A stretch of DNA of 5,607 bases from CALZKI01 sp045124055 (GTDB lineage Bacteria; Bacillota; Clostridia; Lachnospirales; Lachnospiraceae): positions 1 through 5,607 of the forward strand of contig JBGVKZ010000053.1 in assembly GCA_045124055.1 (NCBI GenBank), written 5' to 3'. The position numbers and the translations under genes are program-made. Positions within the stretch are counted from its first letter, which is position 1. Each line of letters starts with the position of its first letter. The notes beneath the pieces are model-generated. The model searched no databases and was not told the DNA's origin. It was given only the letters and a program-made list of their open reading frames with translations. Shown here piece by piece: positions 1-5,121 of this stretch.

Positions 1-140
1 CTACAACTCTAAGAGACCTCACGGTTCTCTCGGACTGTTAACCCCTAATGAAAAGGAAGAACTCTTCTGGAATCAGGCATAATCTCTGTTTCCAGAAAGA
101 TTTTTTCATAAATTGTGTCTACTTACTTGACTATAGTGCA
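1..140 (+). mobile_element. Right end of an IS3-family insertion sequence (partial)
   Basis: This is the transposase tail plus a 58-bp untranslated end. The element most likely ends at position 140 in ...TATAGTGCA, because IS3-family elements end in 5'-TG...CA-3'. The right terminal inverted repeat would then be about 116-140 (TGTCTACTTACTTGACTATA followed by GTGCA). The left end lies outside the window, so the repeat pair and the target duplication cannot be verified. Directly beyond 140 begins the 3' portion of a minus-strand gene, which suggests the element inserted into that gene. The family call rests on the transposase tail; the exact boundary is inferred. Confidence 0.6.
2..82 (+). CDS. 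IS3-family transposase (OrfB-type), C-terminal fragment
   Basis: This open frame enters from the left edge and ends at TAA 80-82, giving 26 residues that begin YNSKRPHGSLGLLTP. The pattern YN.KRPH.SLG.LTP is the highly conserved C-terminal end of the integrase-core (DDE) transposase of IS3/IS150-type elements, just after the catalytic Glu region. The enzyme would cut and join the insertion-sequence ends. Only the extreme C-terminus is visible, so whether the full transposase is intact cannot be judged. The stop lies 58 bp before the inferred element end, a normal distance for this family. Confidence 0.75.
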   Translation, partial: YNSKRPHGSLGLLTPNEKEELFWNQA

Positions 141-762
141 ACTCATTCTTTTTTTCCTTAACAACATCAGCCATCTCACTCAGAATAACGAACTATTTGC
201 AAAAAACGCACAATAAATGAATACACTCGATACACATACTGTGTATCAGTTGTATGTTCAAAAGCAACTGTTAATTTCGGATGCAACATCAGATCGCTAC
301 CTATTCCCCAACGCAGAATATCTCCATAAGATAATGTAACTGTAACAGGTCTTTTTTCAAAAGTAATGATCCATTTATCTGCCACTTCGCTATGATAGAT
401 ATAGTCGACATTTGATTCCGTTTCTTCTTTTAATCGATCGTAGAAATATCGAGAAGGACTAAAAAAGTCATCAATAGCTTCCCCCGTAATCTCAAAACCT
501 GAAAAAACATCCTTATGGCAACGTTCAATTGTATACCTAGGGAACAGTTTTATCGTTTGGTTAATACCAAACTCTACCCGTTCAATAAAAGCTGTAGCAC
601 AACCGACAGTTGGATTATACTTTATAATAAAATTGTGATCCTCGAAATAAGATTTTATTTTCTGGATGTCGCTTTTATCTTTTGGAATAATGACTATGTC
701 GTTATCCTCCACGACAAAAACACACTCTACATCCCAAAGAGTATATATCCTGTTTCTTTCAT
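141..762 (-). pseudogene. ApeA/HEPN-like protein, N-terminal domain only, disrupted
   Basis: The uninterrupted frame runs from GTG 712 to TGA 176 (178 residues), but the same frame continues upstream of the GTG as good protein (RNRIYTLWDVECVFVV) with no ATG. An ATG at 762 reaches this frame if one A is added to the AAA run after it (ATGAAAAGAAAC, giving MKRNRIYTLW), so a one-base loss near codon 2 is likely. At the other end, TGAGTGAG at 182-175 looks like a 4-bp duplication. Removing one copy lets the frame continue as SEMADVVKEKKNE up to the insertion-sequence edge at 140. The region ending LTVAFEHTTDTQYVYRVY and then SFIVRFLQIVRY resembles the end of the ApeA-type N-terminal domain that precedes a HEPN ribonuclease domain in anti-phage proteins; that family call is tentative. 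No HEPN R-x4-6-H motif is visible, as expected if the C-terminal half is lost. It lies 19 nt downstream of the Fic gene, probably in the same operon. Confidence 0.5.
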
Positions 763-781
763 AACTATTATCTTCTTCGTA

Positions 782-1492
782 CTAATCCTTCTTTATCGAA
801 TATTCTTCTCTAAATGCTTCATAATCCGCTTTCGCGATTTTATATTGCTCTCCTGCCTGCTCCTCATTCATAGAATACTCTAACTCCTGTGCCTCGCCTT
901 GCAATGCATCTGATATAATCCGTCTTAAGTACTCTTTCTGGTCATAATTAGCCATAACCAATGAGTCTCTCACATACATAGGGTTATTCCTAAGCAATGC
1001 CACTTGGAAATCTACACCTTTACCCTTTAAATAATGCCACAGAAATGTAATACAGGTTCTGGTGTTTCCTTCTCTGAAAGGATGAATGCTCCATAATGCT
1101 AACAAAAAATCAGAAACCACATCTCCTTTTTTCGTAGTCTTCATCCAGTCAAAATCTGCATATTCTTGCAACAATTGCTTTAATCGCTTCTCAATCTCAT
1201 GATAGTCTGCATATTCTGCGGAACCACCGGACAAAACACGCTCGCTCTTATATAAATTCTCTTTTCGAAATGTTCCTGCCCATTCATAAATATCCCCGAA
1301 TAAATACTTATGAATGTTTATCAAATGCTCCGCGTCATAGGTATAACTAATCCTTTCAGGCTTTACATCTAATCCCAACAGTTTAGCAAATACTTTCTGT
1401 ATTTCAAATTTCTCCAAAAGTTCCTTATCACGAATACTATATTTATTGATAAGAACATCGCTTTCCGGATAACAATTTTTTCCTCCACTCAT
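782..1492 (-). CDS. Fic-domain protein (toxin of a Fic toxin-antitoxin pair)
   Basis: 236 residues. The Fic core motif HPFREGNTR is at 137-145 (catalytic His137, acidic Glu141, GN loop, Arg145), matching HxFx(D/E)GNxR. The final Arg of the canonical HxFx(D/E)GNGRxxR is Ile148, and the third loop Gly is Thr144. Upstream, HLINIHKYLFGDIYEWAG (56-73) is the typical Fic helix leading to the substrate flap (about 72-92). Fic proteins usually transfer AMP from ATP to a Ser, Thr or Tyr hydroxyl of a target in the cytoplasm; the target here is unknown. The C-terminal tail (about 195-236) is charged and helical and contains SMNEEQ (207-212), close to the (S/T)xxxE(G/N) inhibitory motif but with Gln last. 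The start ATG 1492 is 3 nt after the antitoxin stop, with GGGGGT about 8 nt upstream as a modest ribosome binding site, so translation is probably coupled. The TAG stop is in frame with the downstream pseudogene. Confidence 0.88.
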   Translation of the reverse strand: MSGGKNCYPESDVLINKYSIRDKELLEKFEIQKVFAKLLGLDVKPERISYTYDAEHLINIHKYLFGDIYEWAGTFRKENLYKSERVLSGGSAEYADYHEIEKRLKQLLQEYADFDWMKTTKKGDVVSDFLLALWSIHPFREGNTRTCITFLWHYLKGKGVDFQVALLRNNPMYVRDSLVMANYDQKEYLRRIISDALQGEAQELEYSMNEEQAGEQYKIAKADYEAFREEYSIKKD

Positions 1493-1495
1493 AAA

Positions 1496-1855
1496 CTAGA
1501 CCCCCAAATACTCAAATCTATCAATTCTGACTTCCATTTCTTCCAATGTTATTTTTCCAAAGATATAGGAATCCAAAACCTCCATAAACAATTCATCGGG
1601 ACCATTTGTAGCACTTAGCATAATAGCCATCGCATTTTCCACACTCTTTCTCCTCGCTTCACACGCTTCTACATAACTCTGGCTAATAATCATCCCTTTA
1701 TACTGTAAAATCGTTCTCATCATATTTATCACGTATGCCGGAGGATTTCTTCTTTCCTGCTCCCAATCTTTTAAAGTAGAAACCGGAACATCAAACATTT
1801 TAGCAAATTTACTCTGGCTCAATCCTGTTTGTAAACGTAATTCTCTTACTTTCAT
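1496..1855 (-). CDS. XRE-family HTH protein with VbhA-like C-terminus, probable Fic antitoxin
   Basis: 119 residues from ATG 1855, chosen because GGAGGT lies 6 nt upstream; a longer reading from 1897 has no such site and covers the promoter. Residues 1-40 form a compact HTH of the XRE/HigA kind (LSQSKFAKMFDVPVSTLKDW at 12-31, then ERRNP). Residues 60-119 are helical. The stretch RRKSVENAM, then GPDE, then FGKITLEEMEVRIDRF follows the layout of the VbhA antitoxin that blocks Fic toxins with an inhibitory helix. However, the expected (S/T)xxxE(G/N) motif is not visible: the aligned stretch reads IMLSAT. The 3-nt gap to the Fic gene and the HTH suggest a DNA-binding antitoxin that represses its own promoter. 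The HTH call is firm; the antitoxin role comes from context, and the VbhA likeness is by eye. Confidence 0.82.
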   Translation of the reverse strand: MKVRELRLQTGLSQSKFAKMFDVPVSTLKDWEQERRNPPAYVINMMRTILQYKGMIISQSYVEACEARRKSVENAMAIMLSATNGPDELFMEVLDSYIFGKITLEEMEVRIDRFEYLGV

Positions 1856-1885
1856 GATATTACCTCCACTTAATTCTCTATATAT

Positions 1886-1914
1886 AGTATACGGCATTGC
1901 CTACCATTATGCAA
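1886..1914 (-). promoter_or_regulatory. Promoter of the HTH-Fic operon with overlapping palindrome
   Basis: The -35 box TTGCAT (1914-1909, three of six matches) and the -10 box TATACT (1891-1886, five of six) are separated by 17 nt. The ATG of the HTH gene is about 30 nt downstream of the -10 box. The palindrome CTATATATAG at 1878-1887 overlaps the downstream edge of the -10 box and is a candidate operator for the HTH protein; AT-rich palindromes arise easily by chance, so that part is weak. Confidence 0.55.
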
Positions 1915-1940
1915 GATTTATCCTATAACTACCATTTCTA

Positions 1941-1984
1941 AAAATGCACAAAGTATTACTTTTTTCAAATACTTTGTGCATTTT
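1941..1984. terminator. Bidirectional rho-independent terminator
   Basis: A perfect 17-bp inverted repeat (1941-1957 and 1968-1984; core TGCACAAAGTATT) surrounds a 10-nt loop. A run of T follows the stem on the plus strand, and the complementary A-run gives a T-run on the minus strand. For minus-strand transcription it sits just upstream of the HTH-Fic promoter, so it would insulate that operon from read-through. There is no plus-strand gene in this part of the window for it to serve. Confidence 0.7.
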
Positions 1985-2002
1985 TCAAAATACCAATCAC
2001 AA

Positions 2003-2044
2003 AAGCGACGGTGAACCATAAAAAGCAGGTCTTCACCGCCACTT
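2003..2044. other. Imperfect long hairpin
   Basis: AAGCGACGGTGAA (2003-2015) can pair with TTCACCGCCACTT (2032-2044) at 11 of 13 positions around a 16-nt loop. It lies between the two terminators. It lacks a proper T-run on either side, so it is not called a terminator. It may be a second, degraded terminator or part of a repeat element. Confidence 0.35.
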
Positions 2045-2077
2045 TCGAAACTTTAAAATTTTTCTATTTTTGAAACC

Positions 2078-2114
2078 AAAAAAACCACGTCCTCGCCTCC
2101 CGGCAAGCACATGG
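2078..2114 (-). terminator. GC-rich rho-independent terminator (minus strand)
   Basis: On the minus strand CCATGTGCTTGCC and GGCGAGGACGTGG pair at 12 of 13 positions, with two G-T wobbles, around a GGGA tetraloop (2114-2085). Seven T follow directly (2084-2078). This is a strong terminator, yet the nearest upstream minus-strand gene stops at 2519, about 400 nt away. It therefore ends either a long 3' untranslated region of the flavodoxin operon or a separate small transcript. Confidence 0.75.
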
Positions 2115-2118
2115 GTCT

Positions 2119-2186
2119 CTACACCATTTCAATATAATATTTGACGTCTCCGTCCTCAAATCAGCTATAATCTACTACACCATTTC
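2119..2186 (-). repeat. Direct repeat GAAATGGTGTAG, two exact copies
   Basis: The 12-mer (CTACACCATTTC on the plus strand) occurs exactly at 2119-2130 and 2175-2186, 56 nt apart. A looser third copy lies at 2196-2207. The pair brackets a small hairpin at 2139-2161. The spacings are irregular, so this is not a CRISPR array. Confidence 0.55.
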
Positions 2187-2329
2187 GGCGTGAAATTACA
2201 CCAATTTGCGATAAATTACGATACATCTGTCTTTTCGGCAAAAGTCCGCAAGCCCTTAAAAACACTGTGTTTTTTGGCATTTTAGGAAGTCTAGGAATCA
2301 CGCAAGCATAAACTCGATAAATTCTTATT

Positions 2330-2391
2330 TTACGGTTAACAAAGACAACTTATCAAATCAACCGTAATTCATATGTAATTGTTACGGTTGA
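2330..2391. repeat. Three alternating TTACGGTT/AACCGTAA repeats
   Basis: TTACGGTT is at 2330-2337, its complement AACCGTAA at 2360-2367, and TTACGGTT again at 2382-2389. The second pair extends to a perfect 10-bp inverted repeat (2358-2367 with 2382-2391, loop 14 nt). The middle copy can pair with either neighbour, so two hairpins are mutually exclusive. They lie downstream of the flavodoxin operon. They could be protein binding sites or an RNA switch-like structure; nothing visible decides between these. Confidence 0.45.
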
Positions 2392-2420
2392 AATAAACAC
2401 AACCTCTATGCCAACTGTAA

Positions 2421-2504
2421 TCATTCTAACAATATACAGCTCCTATCAAAAAAACTAGGAATAATCATAACCCATATCAAAAATGCAATCACATACTTTT
2501 TCAT
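2421..2504 (-). CDS. Possible small hydrophobic peptide
   Basis: 27 residues, starting MKKYVIAFLIWVMIIPSFF, that is two lysines followed by a 16-residue hydrophobic stretch like a signal peptide or single membrane anchor. GAGAGG sits 5 nt upstream of the ATG, and the start lies 14 nt beyond the flavodoxin stop, so it may be the third gene of the MarR operon. Its TGA overlaps an ATG (ATGA) opening a second 23-codon frame (2353-2424), starting MITVGIEVVF. The two together may instead be the wreck of one secreted protein. It is too short to assign to a family. Confidence 0.35.
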   Translation of the reverse strand: MKKYVIAFLIWVMIIPSFFDRSCILLE

Positions 2505-2518
2505 ATAAACCTCTCAAC

Positions 2519-3049
2519 TCACAGTTCTTCAATATAATTTAACAATGGTTCCAAATATTTTTTATTCGTCCAATCACACTTCTGTCCCACTGCACACATC
2601 AATGCCTTTTGCCAAGGTTCGTATTCATCCGGATTTTGTTTTGCAACTGCTTTCTGCAACATCCTGCAAAGAGTTCTGTCACCAAGTTTCATTTTCTCTT
2701 CATCCCAAGCTCCTCGGCAATAGAACAATGGTATATTACTAAATTCATCTTTAAAATGCATATCTCTTATCTGCTGTATTGCCTTCTCATCATATGGGGA
2801 AGCACCGACTGCAAATACGACAATCTTCTTATCCGCCAACTGATTTATATTCTTTTTTAAGAATTGTAATCCGGCGATACCAGAAGCATACACACCACCA
2901 CCTAATATGATTACATCATAATTTCGCATAGTCTCTACTTTAGCATTTTTTGTTTCAACACAATCATACCCTGTTTCTTCCTTTAACCAATCAGCATACT
3001 TTTTAGTAGCCCCATACTTTGATTGATATAAAATAATACCCCTACTCAT
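2519..3049 (-). CDS. Flavodoxin-domain protein (Flavodoxin_5 type)
   Basis: 176 residues, the usual length for this family. The N-terminus IILYQSKYGATKKYA (5-19) is the first strand and FMN-phosphate loop of a flavodoxin. YDVIILGGGVYASGI (44-58) forms the second flavin-contacting segment, VVFAVGASPYDE (77-88) the third strand and loop, and FYCRGAWDEEKM (109-120) is typical of the HemG-related Flavodoxin_5 group. It should be a soluble FMN electron carrier. The Escherichia coli member of the wider group is protoporphyrinogen oxidase HemG, but no haem genes are near, so that activity should not be assumed. The ATG overlaps the end of the MarR gene by 8 nt, with AAGGAG about 10 nt upstream inside that gene. 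The two are translationally coupled, and the flavodoxin is the likely target of MarR control, perhaps in redox or oxidative stress. Confidence 0.88.
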   Translation of the reverse strand: MSRGIILYQSKYGATKKYADWLKEETGYDCVETKNAKVETMRNYDVIILGGGVYASGIAGLQFLKKNINQLADKKIVVFAVGASPYDEKAIQQIRDMHFKDEFSNIPLFYCRGAWDEEKMKLGDRTLCRMLQKAVAKQNPDEYEPWQKALMCAVGQKCDWTNKKYLEPLLNYIEEL

Positions 3050-3524
3050 AATCTCGAATCTCCTTTAAATTATCTTCAATCTGTATAATCGTCTGTATTG
3101 TCACTTGTAGCTGTTCCTCTGGAACACCTGCAAACATTTTCTTCATAATTCCAATCGTCATTTCATCATTTTTTTCACAGAACTCTCTACAATAATCAGT
3201 AAGTTCGATACGCTGCTTACGCTTGTCATTTTCATCCACTGCAATAGAAACAAAACCTTTCTTTTCCAATTTCAACAAAATCTGTTTTACATTCTGATGT
3301 GAGCTACCCATTATTTCAGCAAGCTCTTTTACAGTTGGTCTTTCTTTACATAAGTTAATACATATGATTGCAAAGAATTGTTTCCAACTAACTTCTTTCA
3401 TCGTACTATCTACAACAGCCTGAAATCTGTTATCAAATGCACTTAATAATCCTAGTAGAAAATATGATAGTTCAATTCCTGTAAAATCTACTTTATCACT
3501 ACGGATAACATCTTTAATATTCAT
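3042..3524 (-). CDS. MarR-family transcriptional regulator
   Basis: 160 residues from ATG 3524. An in-frame ATG at 3536 would add four residues, but GGAGG (3534-3530) lies right after it and 5 nt before the second ATG, which makes the latter the true start. Residues 64-111 form the winged helix: TVKELAEIMGSSHQNVKQIL (64-83, with the recognition helix), then LEKKGFV and a charged wing DENDKRKQR (97-105). The flanking helices (about 15-60 and 112-156) would make the dimer interface. MarR proteins bind palindromic operators as dimers and release on ligand binding or cysteine oxidation; cysteines are at 55, 59, 112 and 116. Two matching palindromes lie over its own promoter, indicating autorepression together with the downstream flavodoxin gene. 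The ligand cannot be told. Confidence 0.9.
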   Translation of the reverse strand: MNIKDVIRSDKVDFTGIELSYFLLGLLSAFDNRFQAVVDSTMKEVSWKQFFAIICINLCKERPTVKELAEIMGSSHQNVKQILLKLEKKGFVSIAVDENDKRKQRIELTDYCREFCEKNDEMTIGIMKKMFAGVPEEQLQVTIQTIIQIEDNLKEIRDYE

Positions 3525-3539
3525 ATAATCCTCCATTAT

Positions 3540-3573
3540 GTAATATATTACTTTATTTAAGGTAACATATTAC
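3540..3573. promoter_or_regulatory. Twin palindromic operators, probable MarR sites
   Basis: GTAATATATTAC (3540-3551) is a perfect 12-bp palindrome. GTAACATATTAC (3562-3573) differs by one base. Their centres are 22 bp apart, close to two helical turns, so two dimers would bind the same DNA face. One lies between the -35 and -10 boxes and the other between the -10 box and the start codon, both positions that block transcription of the MarR-flavodoxin operon. Confidence 0.7.
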
Positions 3574-3588
3574 TTTTTTTATTGTCAA
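3559..3588 (-). promoter_or_regulatory. Promoter of the MarR-flavodoxin operon
   Basis: A perfect -35 box TTGACA (3588-3583) is followed after 18 nt by TACCTT (3564-3559) as a weak -10 box. The -35 box begins only 2 nt after the T-run of the preceding terminator. A weak -10 sequence beneath palindromic operators fits a regulated promoter. Confidence 0.6.
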
Positions 3589-3589
3589 C

Positions 3590-3617
3590 AAAAAAGACGG
3601 ACAAAATATCCGTCTTT
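3590..3617 (-). terminator. Rho-independent terminator of the SAP-TraX operon
   Basis: AAAGACGGA (3593-3601) and TCCGTCTTT (3609-3617) pair perfectly over 9 bp around a 7-nt loop. On the minus strand the stem ends in a run of six T (3595-3590). It lies 27 nt after the TraX stop codon and just before the MarR promoter, cleanly separating the two operons. Confidence 0.85.
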
Positions 3618-3644
3618 AACTCATACAAAAATTCAAACTCAACT

Positions 3645-4391
3645 TCATCGATTATATTGAATCAAGCCGATAACAAAAAGGTGTAATGGATAATATATGT
3701 AAAACAACCATTTCATAATATTGTTTATCTTTCGATTGTTTCCCCTTTTTCCGTTGTACATCATAATAATAGGGATTGATAGTACAACTGCCATTTGCAA
3801 TACTCCATATATTTTATCAATCGCAAAGAAATATACCGTTGCATATATCGCAACATAGAATACCATCCACAACATCTGCGTTTTTAGTTTATCACGATTT
3901 GTTCCAATTACTAAAATACATAAACTTGCAACACAACTCCAATCACTTGGAAAGCTAATAAAGCAGATAAGTATTATAAGTAATGTTTTTACTGCATTAC
4001 TTTTTATTTTCGAACTATGTGCTACTCTTAACATTACCAAGCCCCATGCAAGCGACCACATAACACTCGTTTGGTTCAAGGTACTTCCATAATAAAATGG
4101 TATAAATGACTTCCAGTCTACAAACTCCATAGATGCAAACACATAAGCAAAATGCGATATTAATGCAAACAAAAACAAACGCTTTGTATATTTGTTGATA
4201 TCTTTTGTGTAATGATATCCCTCTGCAATGAAATAGCACATAATAGGACACGTAATTCTCCCTATAATATGTAATGCAATAGGAAGTATCTCTTTGGGAT
4301 ATCCTGGGTACAGCATCCACGTGATATGGTCTATGGTCATCGCAATAATTGCAATAAATTTTACCATATTCGAATCCAATATTTTTTTCAT
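3645..4391 (-). CDS. TraX-family integral membrane protein
   Basis: 248 residues with about seven or eight hydrophobic membrane segments. Family hallmarks are KFIAIIAMTIDHI (11-23), IGRITCPIMCYFIAEGYHYT (43-62) followed by a basic KDINKYTKRL stretch, a central loop with N106 and W112, and the C-terminal WLFYIYYPLHLFVIGL (228-243). In the F plasmid, TraX acetylates the pilin N-terminus. The many chromosomal Firmicute homologues are probably membrane acyltransferases of unknown substrate, and no pilin or transfer gene is visible here. GGAGATG before the ATG serves as ribosome binding site. The start is 25 nt after the stop of the SAP-domain gene, so the two are cotranscribed, and a terminator follows 27 nt after the stop. 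The family call is firm and the substrate is unknown. Confidence 0.88.
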   Translation of the reverse strand: MKKILDSNMVKFIAIIAMTIDHITWMLYPGYPKEILPIALHIIGRITCPIMCYFIAEGYHYTKDINKYTKRLFLFALISHFAYVFASMEFVDWKSFIPFYYGSTLNQTSVMWSLAWGLVMLRVAHSSKIKSNAVKTLLIILICFISFPSDWSCVASLCILVIGTNRDKLKTQMLWMVFYVAIYATVYFFAIDKIYGVLQMAVVLSIPIIMMYNGKRGNNRKINNIMKWLFYIYYPLHLFVIGLIQYNR

Positions 4392-4416
4392 AATTTCATC
4401 TCCAAATTCAATTTTT

Positions 4417-4989
4417 TCAGCCTAACGCAACGAGGTCAGACTTTTCATAGCGATTGTGTCCTTGCAAACTCTTTTTATATTTCCAACATGTAATTGCTTC
4501 TTCCAAACTTCTTCCTTGATTATCTCCGAAAAAATCGCGAATGTATGTATTATACTCAAACTGCTTATCTATCGTTGTTTTTCCATTTCTCTTTTCTTCT
4601 AAAATTTGATAATACGCATTAATTGCATCTCCATAAGTCTTTCCAGCATTGCTCTTTAACCATTTCTGGAACAAAACATTAAAAGAAAAACTTTTACCGA
4701 TTTTTTCTTTAAAAAAGGCTCTATGTTTTTCAGAACATACAATATTTGATTCAATTAGCGTATTCTCTGTAATTAATCCAACATCTATTGCTGCTTTTCT
4801 TTTTGCAGAAGTTTCTAACACCTTCCCTGTATCAAGAAAATATGCAATCCTATCTGTAAGTTCTATCTTTCCGCCCGAAACAGGTAAATTGTTTTCTCTA
4901 CAAAAATCGATCAATTCTTCCTTCAAATAATAAAAACTTCTAAAAGTTTCTCCGTCCAATTCCTTATTCAAATCTGGTCTTTCACTCAT
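4417..4989 (-). CDS. SAP domain-DUF6434 protein
   Basis: 190 residues. Residues 20-55 (YYLKEELIDFCRENNLPVSG followed by GKIELTDRIAYFL) form a SAP-type helix-extended loop-helix, a small DNA- or RNA-binding fold. Residues about 82-175, with KHRAFFKEKIGKSFSFNVLF (88-107), WLKSNAGKTYGDAINAYY (110-127) and an aromatic-rich end (YIRDFFGDN and then CWKYKKS), match what I recall as DUF6434, usually found with a SAP domain in Firmicutes. Its function is not known. It has no signal peptide or membrane segment, so it should be cytoplasmic. The start ATG has AGGAGAG 8 nt upstream. It is the first gene of the operon with TraX. A nucleic-acid-binding role is inferred from the SAP fold alone. Confidence 0.8.
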   Translation of the reverse strand: MSERPDLNKELDGETFRSFYYLKEELIDFCRENNLPVSGGKIELTDRIAYFLDTGKVLETSAKRKAAIDVGLITENTLIESNIVCSEKHRAFFKEKIGKSFSFNVLFQKWLKSNAGKTYGDAINAYYQILEEKRNGKTTIDKQFEYNTYIRDFFGDNQGRSLEEAITCWKYKKSLQGHNRYEKSDLVALG

Positions 4990-5026
4990 TTACATTCTCT
5001 CCTACAAATTCTAAATAATATTACTG

Positions 5027-5066
5027 ATTATATAATACCCTATATCAGTCACTTAAACTGATATAG
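5027..5066 (-). promoter_or_regulatory. Promoter of the SAP-TraX operon with a 10-bp inverted repeat
   Basis: A consensus -10 box TATAAT (5032-5027) is present. The best -35 is a weak TTAAGT (5056-5051) at 18 nt spacing. The perfect inverted repeat CTATATCAGT (5040-5049) and ACTGATATAG (5057-5066), with a 7-nt gap, is centred exactly on the -35 box. It reads as an operator or activator site rather than a terminator, because no T-run follows. The controlling protein is not identifiable here. Confidence 0.6.
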
Positions 5067-5121
5067 AGCATCTCATTTTTACATCTCAATATCCAATTTT
5101 CAATCTCACCCTTAAAGTTGC

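Larger units (their letters stand above)
2078..2207 (-). ncRNA. Candidate small structured RNA or repeat element
   Basis: In minus-strand order there is a degenerate AAATTGGTGTAA (2207-2196), GAAATGGTGTAG (2186-2175), a small hairpin formed by ATTTGA...TCAAAT (2161-2139), a second exact GAAATGGTGTAG (2130-2119), and then the strong terminator. There is no open reading frame of note. A repeated 12-mer flanking a hairpin and ending in a terminator is the form expected of a small RNA or of a dispersed intergenic repeat. No clear promoter is visible, and I cannot match it to a named RNA family. Confidence 0.3.

Noticed and set aside
782..784. TAG stop of the Fic gene as a read-through site fusing it in frame with the downstream protein
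   Set aside because: The downstream gene reconstructs with its own ATG at 762 after adding one A, and TAG is an ordinary stop for other genes here, so the shared frame is probably chance.
515..883. Plus-strand open frame of 122 codons across the ApeA-like and Fic genes
   Set aside because: It has no ribosome binding site, its composition is skewed to aromatic and aliphatic residues, and it is antisense to better-supported frames.
1496..1897. Longer HTH protein starting at 1897
   Set aside because: The extra 14 residues overlap the promoter -10 region and there is no ribosome binding site; ATG 1855 has GGAGGT at good spacing.
2119..2207. CRISPR-like repeats
   Set aside because: There are only two exact copies plus one loose one, the spacings are irregular (56 and 21 nt), and no cas genes are nearby.
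2545..2860. Two plus-strand frames opposite the flavodoxin gene
   Set aside because: Both are antisense to a strongly supported flavodoxin gene and lack ribosome binding sites.
4015..4320. Minus-strand frame of 101 codons inside the TraX gene
   Set aside because: It lies wholly within the TraX gene in another register, is unusually rich in Cys and Tyr, and has no start signal.
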